This document shows, piece by piece, positions 31,063 to 42,000 of a stretch of 64,000 bases of DNA. Origin of the DNA: Caprella mutica. Taxonomy: Eukaryota > Arthropoda > Malacostraca > Amphipoda > Caprellidae. The stretch lies in NCBI GenBank assembly GCA_947561585.1, contig CANNZV010000507.1:406988-470987 (forward strand), in the 5' to 3' direction. Every line of letters begins with the position of its first letter. Position 1 is the stretch's first letter. A program made the position numbers and the translations under genes. The notes below the pieces were generated by a model. It made no database searches. It was not told where the DNA came from and was given only the letters and a program-made list of their open reading frames with translations.

Positions 31063-33362
31063 GTAAAAGTAGCAATAAATGTAAAGTAGCAATAAGTGTA
31101 AAGTAGCAATAAGTGTAGAGTAGCAATAAGTGTAAAGTAGCAATAAGTGTAAAGTAGCAATAAGTGTAAAGTAGCAATAAGTGTAAAGTAGCAATAAGTG
31201 TAAAGTAGCAATAAGTGTAAAGTAGCAATAAGTGTAAAGTAGCAATAAGTGTAAAGTAGCAATAAGTGTAAAGTAGCAATAAGTGTAAAGTAGCAATAAG
31301 TGTAGAGTAGCAATAAGTGTAAAGTAGCAATAAGTGTAGAGTAGCAATAAGTGTAAAGTAGCAATAAGTGTAGAGTAGCAATAAGTGTAGAGTAGCAATA
31401 AGTGGAAAGTAGCAATAAGTGTAAAGTAGCAATAAGTGTAAAGTAGCAATAAGTGTAAAGTAGCAATAAGTGTAAAGTAGCAATAAGTGTAGAGTAGCAA
31501 TAAGTGGAAAGTAGCAATAAGTGTAGAGTAGCAATAAGTGTAGAGTAGCAATAAGTGTAAAGTAGCAATAAGTGTAAAGTAGCAATAAGTGTAGAGTAGC
31601 AATAAGTGTAGAGTAGCAATAAGTGTAAAGTAGCAATAAGTGTAGAGTAGCAATAAGTGTAAAGTAGCAATAAGTGTAGAGTAGCAATAAGTGTAAAGTA
31701 GCAATAAGTCTAAAGTAGCAATAAGTGTAGAGTAGCAATAAGTGTAAAGTAGCAATAAGTGTAAAGTAGCAATAAGTGTAGAGTAGCAATAAGTGTAGAG
31801 TAGCAATAAGTGTAGAGTAGCAATAAGTGTAAAGTAGCAATAAGTGTAAAGTAGCAATAAGTGTAGAGTAGCAATAAGTGTAGAGTAGCAATAAGTGTAA
31901 AGTAGCAATAAGTGTAGAGTAGCAATAAGTGTAAAGTAGCAATAAGTGTAGAGTAGCAATAAGTGTAAAGTAGCAATAAGTGTAAAGTAGCAATAAGTGT
32001 AAAGTAGCAATAAGTGTAAAGTAGCAATAAGTGTAGAGTAGCAATAAGTGTAAAGTAGCAATAAGTGTAGAGTAGCAATAAGTGTAGAGTAGCAATAAGT
32101 GTAAAGTAGCAATAAGTGTAGAGTAGCAATAAGTGTAAAGTAGCAATAAGTGTAGAGTAGCAATAAGTGTAAAGTAGCAATAAGTGTAAAGTAGCAATAA
32201 GTGTAGAGTAGCAATAAGTGTAAAGTAGCAATAAGTGTAGAGTAGCAATAAGTGTAAAGTAGCAATAAGTGTAAAGTAGCAATAAGTGTAAAGTAGCAAT
32301 AAGTGTAAAGTAGCAATAAGTGTAGAGTAGCAATAAGTGTAAAGTAGCAATAAGTGTAGAGTAGCAATAAGTGTAAAGTAGCAATAAGTGTAAAGTAGCA
32401 ATAAGTGTAAAGTAGCAATAAGTGTAAAGTAGCAATAAGTGTAAAGTAGCAATAAGTGTAAAGTAGCAATAAGTGTAGAGTAGCAATAAGTGGAAAGTAG
32501 CAATAAGTGTAGAGTAGCAATAAGTGTAGAGTAGCAATAAGTGTAAAGTAGCAATAAGTGTAAAGTAGCAATAAGTGTAGAGTAGCAATAAGTGTAGAGT
32601 AGCAATAAGTGTAAAGTAGCAATAAGTGTAGAGTAGCAATAAGTGTAAAGTAGCAATAAGTGTAGAGTAGCAATAAGTGTAAAGTAGCAATAAGTGTAAA
32701 GTAGCAATAAGTGTAGAGTAGCAATAAGTGTAGAGTAGCAATAAGTGTAGAGTAGCAATAAGTGTAAAGTAGCAATAAGTGTAGAGTAGCAATAAGTGTA
32801 GAGTAGCAATAAGTGTAAAGTAGCAATAAGTGTAGAGTAGCAATAAGTGTAGAGTAGCAATAAGTGTAGAGTAGCAATAAGTGGAAAGTAGCAATAAGTG
32901 TAGAGTAGCAATAAGTGTAGAGTAGCAATAAGTGTAAAGTAGCAATAAGTGTAAAGTAGCAATAAGTGTAGAGTAGCAATAAGTGTAAAGTAGCAATAAG
33001 TGTAAAGTAGCAATAAGTGTAAAGTAGCAATAAGTGTAGAGTAGCAATAAGTGTAAAGTAGCAATAAGTGTAAAGTAGCAATAAGTGTAGAGTAGCAATA
33101 AGTGTAAAGTAGCAATAAGTGTAAAGTAGCAATAAGTGTAAAGTAGCAATAAGTGTAGAGTAGCAATAAGTGTAAAGTAGCAATAAGTGTAAAGTAGCAA
33201 TAAGTGTAAAGTAGCAATAAGTGTAAAGTAGCAATAAGTGTAGAGTAGCAATAAGTGTAAAGTAGCAATAAGTGTAAAGTAGCAATAAGTGTAAAGTAGC
33301 AATAAGTGTAAAGTAGCAATAAGTGTAAAGTAGCAATAAGTGTAGAGTAGCAATAAGTGTAA
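31063..33362. repeat. 17-bp tandem array (about 135 units)
   Basis: Unit AGTGTAAAGTAGCAATA. Nearly all variation is A or G at one position (TAAAG versus TAGAG), with occasional GTGGAAAG or GTCTAAAG. 17-bp units cycle through all frames without stops on the minus strand, giving very long spurious ORFs. Confidence 0.98.
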
Positions 33363-34760
33363 AAGAGTTTCCGTATGATGCTAACTAATTTCACAAATCA
33401 CAGTCTCTAATTTTCTATTATTTTCAAAAATCTTTCTAATGAATCATATCGTGTACCCAAACAAATTCTGAAACTTCTACAGCAGGGTCATTGAAAAATA
33501 TGACCATTTAAAATCCATGAATTTTTTTAAAGCTTGGTTTAAATTGTCTCTAAAAAACGATTCATACAAAAACAGTGAAAAAAAAATTTGGGGTCGTTGC
33601 CCGAGCTTTGAAATTTCCATATTTTAAAAATTATATTTTCTTCAAAACTTTATTTATTTTCATGCTGGAGGTTAATGCACATTAATAGAGAAAATAGATG
33701 CAATACATTATTTTACCCAAATATCCAGGTGTATATGACATGTAGCACCTACGGCAGCCACATGGGATAGTTGATAGTTTCAATATTTGGATGCGGAGGT
33801 GATCAACTTCTTGGAGTTATGATGTAAATTTGATGTTGGTACATTATAAAGTAATTGGTATGCTAGGCCTACAGAGGAAACTTCCACTAAAATTATTTAC
33901 TTAACATGTCATGTATTTCATGGAAATCTTGAAATATTCAGCTCTCGGGCGACTCTTCGTTTTTTTGGAATTTTAACTTGAAATTTTACTAGTATTGTTT
34001 TTAACCAACATGAATCAATTGAGAAAAAACTTTTTTCCCTCAATTTTGAATCATCCTTTTGAGGGTGAATCAAGATTGAGGAAATCATACATTTTTTCGC
34101 TAATAAAGTTTCTTTTTGGAAATGTGAAATTAGTAAAGTGTCAAGAAATCATTACGGAAACAGTTTACTTTGACTGCACACACCGAATAACAAATCACCC
34201 GTTAATTAGTGTCACTTTTGAGTGCAATATTACAGTACTAATAATGTAGGTGTGCCATTGGGTTCATTCTCATACTTTACTCTTCTTTCAATAACAAAAG
34301 AAACACCAAACACCTTTTGAAAATATTGCAAGAAAATGAATACGAAGAATGCATTAAAAACACTCCTCCTTTCTTAAAACTTATATTAAAATAACGTTTT
34401 GTTTATATTTACATGCAAAATTATTTATCAAAAGTGCCTGCTCATTTGCATGAATGTGTATGAAATTATTTCTCTATTATTCAGTAAAAGGATAACTCGT
34501 TATCGTAGAGTTTGTGTTACGATAGACAAGTGTAAATAGTTGAGTACATTCACAGAACTTACTCTCTCTGACACGTTCTTACACCACGTGCTAACGCCAC
34601 TCTGCACAAACGTGAACTGACACGAGAAGATTGCACGCGGTAGGTACCCTCTCACCACCTTGAAAATAACACATGGAATACTCTTTATGCTAATAGAGGT
34701 CACTCGCTCATGTCGCCATGAGAGAAAAGACACGGCTATTTCAGTACCGTGTAGGTACCA
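33363..34760. other. Mostly unique, non-repetitive interval
   Basis: One of the few stretches without arrays. From about 34530 GC content rises and a CACGTG E-box occurs near 34596. An 84-codon plus-strand frame (33995-34249) and a 98-codon minus-strand frame (34500-34796) have no recognised domains and are not called. Confidence 0.45.
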
Positions 34761-34886
34761 CTTAGCCAATCGGAGAGCAGGGGGTAGTGACGTCATCAGT
34801 AACTCACATTAAATAGGGTAGAAAAACTCCCTATGAGTGTGGCGTGAGTTGTACAGAGGAAACATTTATCCCAATGGTTGGTAAGT
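34761..34886 (+). promoter_or_regulatory. Candidate promoter and first exon 1 (CCAAT, CRE, TATA-like)
   Basis: In order on the + strand: CCAAT (34766-34770), full CRE palindrome TGACGTCA (34788-34795), TTAAATAG (34809-34816), then an ATG at 34874 followed within seven bases by GTAAGT at 34881, a consensus 5' splice site. Spacing fits a start near 34840. No downstream exons are seen, so a host gene is inferred only. Confidence 0.35.
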
Positions 34887-35025
34887 AATGACTGTGAAGT
34901 AGGGACTACAAACAGAGTAATATACAAACAATATAACAAAGGAGAGACAACACAAAGTGATAAAGGGGAAGAGGAATATAAGCCACACTAACGAAATGAC
35001 TTCACCAATAAATATGCCAGTAATA

Positions 35026-35330
35026 CAGTGAAACTCCTGAGTTATGAAGTATTGGTTTCTTCATAACTCAGAGCCACTTCATAACTCAGAGCCACTTCAT
35101 AACTCAGAGCCACTTCATATCTCGGGTGCACTAAATATTTTCTATGATTAAAAACTTGGAGTAAACTATTGTCTCTGAGGGATAACTAGGACGAGATTTT
35201 CGCCTTATATCGTTTTCTATAATTTAAACATAGAATATAGTTCATAACTCAGGGGCATTTAATAATTCAGGAGCTGCATTACTCGAGTGCTTCATAAGGC
35301 AAACTTCAAAACTCATGAGTTTTGCTGCAC
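35026..35330. mobile_element. Probable pogo/Tigger-like MITE
   Basis: Preceded by TA (35024-35025) and followed by TA (35331-35332). The ends CAGTGAAACTCCTGAGTTAT and, read inward on the other strand, CAGCAAAACTCATGAGTTTT are imperfect inverted repeats of pogo/Tigger style. The left interior has three copies of TTCATAACTCAGAGCCAC. Two or three bases at the right end do not pair, so that end is approximate. Confidence 0.6.
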
Positions 35331-35439
35331 TAGTTCTAATGGCTAATCTTCAGACAAAGAGTTATGAGACTAGTGAAGCTCGTACACCTGTTCTAATGAC
35401 ACCTGTGGGGGTAATCTAGCCAAAAGGCAGAGGATGTGG

Positions 35440-35632
35440 TGACGTCACTCCAGCCAATGAGAGTGAGAGTGATTAGTTTGCATCATTTGTTATTGAGATC
35501 AGGAAGTTACCTAGCATGCTTGGTAGCTATTTTGTTGACCCAAGCATCAAGAGGAAATTAAGGCAAAAAACCCTAGCAGTGACTGCTTGTTCCTCATTGT
35601 CATGGATATTGAAACACAAAATAATAGTAAGT
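35440..35632 (+). promoter_or_regulatory. Candidate promoter and first exon 2 (CRE, CCAAT, octamer-like)
   Basis: TGACGTCA (35440-35447), CCAAT (35454-35458) and TTTGCAT (about 35478) precede an ATG at 35602 that opens eight codons (MDIETQNN) and meets GTAAGT at 35627. The combination mirrors the candidate 650 bp upstream, as alternative first exons of one gene might. The exon structure is inferred. Confidence 0.35.
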
Positions 35633-35676
35633 CCTGGACTGAGAAACGAAGGAATTTAAATATTAAACAACTTCTC

Positions 35677-37487
35677 AAAATTAGACCTATCTAAAGTCCG
35701 AAATGACAGACTTATCTAAAGTCTTAAATGACAGACTTATCTAAAGTCTTAAATGACATACTTATCTAAAGTCTTAAATGACAGACTTATTTAAAGTCCT
35801 CAATGACAGACTTATCTAAAGTCCTGAATGACAGACTTATCTAAAGTCTTAAATGACAGACTTATCTAAAGTCTTAAATGACAGACTTATCTAAAGTCCT
35901 GAATGACAGACTTATCTAAAGTCTTAAATGACATACTTATCTAAAGTCTTAAATGACAGACTTCTCTAAAGTCCTGAATGACAGACTTATCTAAAGTCCT
36001 GAATGACAGACTTATCTAAAGTCCTGAATGACAGACTTATCTAAAGTCCTGAATGACAGACTTATCTAAAGTCTTATATGACAGAGTTATCTAAAGTCTT
36101 AAATGACAGACTTATCTAAAGTCCTGAATGACAGACTTATCTAAAGTCTTAAATGACATACTTATCTAAAGTCTTAAATGACAGACTTCTCTAAAGTACT
36201 GAATGACAGACTTATCTAAAGTCCTGAATGACAGACTTATCTAAAGTCCTGAATGACAGACTTATCTAAAGTCCTGAATGACAGACTTATCTAAAGTCCT
36301 GAATGACAGACTTATCTAAAGTCTTATATGACAGACTTATCTAAAGTCTTAAATGACATACTTATCTAAAGTCTTAAATGACAGACTTATCTAAAGTCCT
36401 GAATGACAGACTTATCTAAAGTCCTGAATGACAGACTTATCTAAAGTCTTAAATGACAGACTTATCTAAAGTCCTGAATGACAGACTTATCTAAAGTCTT
36501 AAATGACATACTTATCTAAAGTCTTAAATGACAGACTACTCTAAAGTCTTAAATGACAGACTTATCTAAAGTCCTGAATGACAGACTTATCTAAAGTCCT
36601 GAATGACAGACTTATCTAAAGTCCTGAATGACAGACTTATCTAAAGTCTTAAATGACAGACTTATCTAAAGTCTTAAATGACAGACTTATCTAAAGTCTT
36701 ATATGACAGACTTCTCTAAAGTCCTGAATGACAGACTTATCTAAAGTCCTGAATGACAGACTTATCTAAAGTCCTGAATGACAGACTTATCTAAAGTCTT
36801 ATATGACAGACTTATCTAAAGTCTTAAATGACATACTTATCTAAAGTCTTAAATGACAGACTTATCTAAAGTCCTCAATGACAGACTTATCTAAAGTCCT
36901 GAATGACAGACTTATCTAAAGTCCTCAATGACAGACTTATCTAAAGTCCTGAATGACAGACTTATCTAAAGTCCTGAATGACAGACTTATCTAAAGTCTT
37001 AAATGACAGACTTATCTAAAGTCCTGAATGACAGACTTATCTAAAGTCTTAAATGACATACTTATCTAAAGTCTTAAATGACATACTTATCTAAAGTCTT
37101 AAATGACAGACTTCTCTAAAGTCTTAAATGACAGACTTATCTAAAGTCCTGAATGACAGACTTATCTAAAGTCCTGAATGACAGACTTATCTAAAGTCCT
37201 GAATGACAGACTTATCTAAAGTCCTGAATGACAGACTTATCTAAAGTCCTGAATGACAGACTTATCTAAAGTCTTAAATGACAGACTTATCTAAAGTCCT
37301 GAATGACAGACTTATCTAAAGTCTTAAATGACATACTTATCTAAAGTCTTAAATGACAGACTTCTCTAAAGTCTTAAATGACAGACTTATCTAAAGTCCT
37401 GAATGACAGACTTATCTAAAGTCCTGAATGACAGACTTATCTAAAGTCTTGAATGACAGACTTATCTAAAGTCTTTAATGACAGACT
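35677..37487. repeat. 25-bp tandem array (about 72 units)
   Basis: The unit contains ACAGACTTATCTAAAGTCCT then GAATG (or CTTAAATG). GACTT and AAGTC in each unit form a small dyad. Variant order repeats in blocks, indicating segmental amplification. It starts about 45 bp after the second candidate splice donor. Confidence 0.98.
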
Positions 37488-37972
37488 TGTTTTGTGCATT
37501 GGATTTTTTTTAATTACATTTATATATTTCTGAACAGATAATTGAACATATGTTATTTACATATAAGAAAAGATGATTACGATTAAAATAACTAAAATAT
37601 GACTTTAGAAGCTATATATCAAACTCTTTCATTATTTTCTCTGTCTACAATTAATTAAATTTTCCATTTCATTAGTACAAAAATTAAAGCAAATCTCGCT
37701 TTTTCTCAAACAAAATAAATATCTGAAGAAATCCTTTAAATTTTTCAGTTAAACTTGAAAATTAAATCCATGAATGCCAAATAAAACATAGAATATCATG
37801 AACACAAAGAAGGCAGAGAGGGAACACCTTTCTCTTTTCTAGAGATTTTATCACCATTCCAGAATTCATTTGAACATTTATGAAGTGAAGTATATATATT
37901 GAGAAACATTTATTATATTTCGGTTCTGATGACCTTTTATCCGTCATTTCCCACTGAAATTAATTAACTAAA
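37488..37972. other. AT-rich spacer before BEL copy B
   Basis: No gene is recognised; a 61-codon minus-strand frame at 37762-37947 has no known domain. Confidence 0.5.
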
Positions 37973-37977
37973 GCATA

Positions 37978-39013
37978 TGTGCGATCTTTTGAGTTATTTT
38001 TAAGGGAGTCCGGGGAAGTGATATGCGTGTGATGGTGGTACAGACGATTCTGAAATTTATTTTAAAAAACCTATATAAGTACATTGAATAAAATATAACT
38101 CTAAAATACAATTAGCAAAGATACAAAATATTTACCACAAAAACATTATACTTCATGTATCCTCCACTAAACTCACCACAATGTATAGTTATCCGGACAA
38201 AATAAGATCACGCATCAGTCACAGCATATATGAATAGATATTCATCAATCCACAATTACGAAACTACAAGTTCATCAGTACACAAAAGGAATAGAAATGA
38301 TAATTCACCAATTCACAAAGGTAAGCAAATGCTAATCCACCTGTAATTCAACATGAAAATTTAGGCAACTCCACATTATCGCTAACAAATAGTCAAGACG
38401 CTACCTTTCAAAGAGCGCACTAGATTGCTAAAACTTTAAGTGCAAAGGAGCTAAAACTTTAAGTGCAAAGGAGCTAAAACTTTAAGTGCAAAGGAGCTAA
38501 AACTTTAAGTGCAAAGGAGCTAAAACTTTAAGTGCAAAGGAGCTAAAACTTTAAGTGCAAAGGAGCTAAAACTTTAAGTGCAAAGGAGCTAAAACTTTAA
38601 GTGCAAAGAAGCTAAAACTTTAAGTGCAAAGGAGCTAAAACTTTAAGTGCAAAGGAGCTAAAACTTTAAGTGCAAAGGAGCTAAAATCTTTAAATGCAAA
38701 GGAGCTAAAATCTTTAAATGCAAAGGAGCTAAAATCTTTAAATGAGATGCTCAAATATAAGGAATAATCAACGAATAGAAAACAAAATTACACAAAATAA
38801 TTCACACAACATATACTAAAACTTTCCACAATCTTATTGTTTTTTTAAAAGGGCAAACACATCAACTAACTGCCACAATATACACTGCTAGTAAATACTG
38901 AAACATTAACAGGGTTTTGAGTGAAACAAGATTTTCACGCCGATCAGCTTACAGAATAAGGCTATCACCTGCTGAGGAGCATATAATTTATATACGGCCA
39001 TTTGGACGGAACA
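37978..39013 (-). repeat. 3' LTR of BEL copy B
   Basis: 1,036 bp, starting TGTGCGATC on the + strand and ending GGAACA (element-sense ends TGTTCC...GCACA). It differs from the 5' LTR at 38459 (T versus G at 45224) and around 38609 (AAGAAG versus AAGGAG). Confidence 0.96.
38429..38743. repeat. 23-bp array inside the 3' LTR (about 13-14 units)
   Basis: Units of CTAAAACTTTAAGTGCAAAG plus GAG; the last three change to CTAAAATCTTTAAATGCAAA. The 5' LTR carries an array of the same length. Confidence 0.96.
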
Positions 39014-39028
39014 GTCCCCTCCCAAAAC
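39014..39028 (-). other. Polypurine tract of BEL copy B
   Basis: On the minus strand GTTTTGGGAGGGGAC immediately precedes the 3' LTR, where plus-strand DNA synthesis would be primed. Confidence 0.8.
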
Positions 39029-39048
39029 TAATGTTTTGATATTCGAGC

Positions 39049-42000
39049 TTATAACATATCCTCGTTTTCCATTACCATGATCAATTTACTAATAGGCCTC
39101 CTGTAGGTTTTCCCATTGGTTGATATATCAACACTTCTCACGAGACCGTCTGCTCCTCTTATTGTTCTTGCTACCCTTCCAAGAGGCCAATGGCATCTTG
39201 CTTCGTTTTCATTCACAATCAGCACAACATCGTTTTCCTTGACATTTCTTTTGGTTTTCGTCCATTTGCGTCTCTCTTGGAGCGTTGTCCTGTATTCTTT
39301 ACACCATTTTCGCCAGAATTGGTCTGCTAGAAACTGCACTTGTTTCCATCGCTTCTGAGAGCAAGAACCGCTACTGTCAGTGTTGCCCCATGGCAGTGGG
39401 CAGCTTCCAAGTGTCAAGAGTCTATTTGGAGTGATTACATCTAGATCAGTAGTATCAGTCGTTACAATTGACAATGGTCTACTATTCACAGCCAACTCTG
39501 CTTCACAGAAGAGTGTTCGTAAACTATCATCGGTTAGAGATTGTTTACTTAGAAGCGATTCAAGCACTCGACGAACGACTCTAATAAGCCTCTCCCATGC
39601 TCCTCCAAAATGAGAGGCATTAGGTGGATTTAAAATCCAATCTATTTCTTGTTTATTGACCTTGGTCCTTATGCTGTCAGACGTGAGTGCCTGCAGTATC
39701 TCTTTTCTTGCTCCAATAAAATTTGTTCCGTTGTCAGATACAAACTTCTGCACAGTTCCTCGACGAGCTAGAAATCTTCGTAGCACATTGCACATGCTAT
39801 CTGTACTCAAGTCTTGCGCCACTTCCAAATGTATCGCACGCATTGCCAAGCACGTGAATAAAACTCCGTAGCGCTTTTCTGAACGGCGACCAATCTTGAC
39901 CGTGAAGGGGCCAAAACAATAGACTCCGGTGTGAGTGAAAGGTGCAGCCCCAGACGAGATGCGTTCCGGTGGTAGATCCGCCATTTTTTGTTCCAGTACC
40001 GGACCTTGCACCTTACGGCATTTCACGCAAGTTCTTAGAACCCTTTTCACTGTTGAGTGTCCCTTTGTAATCCAGTATCGTTCTCTTGTATCTGCCAACA
40101 CAGTTCTCAGACCAAGGTGACCCAACCTCTCATGACTTTCTCTTACGATTAGTGTTGTGATAAATGAATCACACGGAATAACAATTGGGTGTTTCACATC
40201 GAATTCTAAACTGGATCTTCTCAATCTTCCACCTACCCTCATCAGTTCATCCTCAAGAAAAACGTCTAATCTCCAGAGAGGGCTTTTCTTACCAAGTCCC
40301 AGGCCCTTATTAAGGAGTTCTACTTCTCTTGCGTAGGACTTCCTTTGAGTGTATTTTATCAACTCGTGTTCGGCTTCCTTAAGGTGATTTCGAGATAGGG
40401 AAGGCACTCTCGATATCCTATACATTTTAACCCGCTTGTATTCCAGTAGCCAAGCAACGGCAATTTTTAACTTGGTCCAGTCCGAGAAATAACTCAGGAG
40501 GTAGTCAGTTGCTTTATCTCCAGCTGACAAGACATTCATAGTAGTTCTTATCTCTAGAGCGGCTTCCTGGACAGTCTCTATTTCCAAATTCTCCCTTGGC
40601 CATTTGCTTTCATGTTCTAGTAAGAACTCAGGGGCGCTGTTCCATCTCTTAGTCAAAACCGCTCTTGAAGCATCATCTGCAGGATTTGATTTTGTGTCAA
40701 CATATCTCCATTCATCAATCTTAGACCTCTCTTTTATGAGTGTAACCCTATTTGCGATGAAGACATTAAACCTATCTTTTTCATTACGCAGATATTTTAT
40801 TACAGTCAAGCTATCTGTCCACAGGAACACCTCGTCTAGTCTCATTCTCAGGCACTCCTCCAATTTCACTCTCATGTGGGAAGACAAAACAGCAGCCACC
40901 AGTTCCAGCCTTGGAATAGATACATCTCTCATAGGATTCACTTTAGCCTTTCCCCATACAAACCGGCACCTGACTCCAAAACCACTCTCAGTTCGAAGGT
41001 AAGCTACAGATCCATGTCCAGACAGACTTGCATCCGAAAACAGGTGGAGTTGGTGGTTGCATTGTTCTTCATCGTCTTCCATCAAATTCCGAGGTACAGA
41101 TACATCATGAACCATCTGCAACTCCTCAACCCAAGAGTCGATTTTCACCAGGGAATGTCTTGGAAGGGGTTCATCCCATCCCAATTGCTTTTCTTTTCTA
41201 AATGATTCTTGCAGCAATAACCTTCCCTTCAAAACAATGGGTGCAATGATACCAAGAGGATCATATATCGACGCTATTACAGACAACAACTGCCTGCGAG
41301 AATTTGGTACTCCGATATTGGGAATGGTCGGTTTCAGTTCGTCTTCACCTAGATTCCAAACTACACCAAGTGCACGAAATGTTGAATTATCTGTTATAGA
41401 CATACCCAAGTCATCAAATCTGAAGGTGCCCTTATGTTTGCTAAGTTTGAAACCAGCAGTCCCACAGAGCTCCATCACTTCCGACGCATTCTTTCTCAGA
41501 ATAACTTCATTGTGTCCGGCCTTCATACAGTCATCGACATAGAAGTTATCAACTATTGTATCCTTCGCTTCCCTCGAGTAACCTTGTTCTGCAACTATCT
41601 GTCTTAAAGCGTATGCAGCGATACTTGGCGACGAACATGCACCAAACAAGTGTACAGTCATTCTGTATTCTGTCAATGTACATTCGCTATTGAAATTGCG
41701 CCACCAGAAGAATCTGAGATAAGATCGGTCTCTCACTGGGACCTTCACTTGGTAGAACATTGCCTCTACGTCGGCTGTGTAAGCATGTTTTCCTTCCCTG
41801 AATCTCTGAAGTATATCAAACATTTCATTACCTATAGGTGGCCCAGTTAATAATATGTCATTTAAACAGGTTCCATTCACCTTTGCAGCGCAGTCGAAAA
41901 CTATACGAGTTTTATCAGGTTTTTGTGGGTTAGATACTGAAAAATGAGGGACATACCAAGATCCGACTACTGAGAGGTCCTTCGGTGGGACCTCCTCGGC

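Noticed and set aside
31012..33394. Several minus-strand open frames of 200-790 codons (LLLYTYCYFTLIAT pattern)
   Set aside because: They are the 17-bp satellite read through; three frames are open with the same peptide, which no real gene would show.
34500..34796. 98-codon minus-strand frame in a GC-richer patch
   Set aside because: No recognisable domain; it overlaps the CCAAT/CRE region on the other strand and is short enough to be chance.
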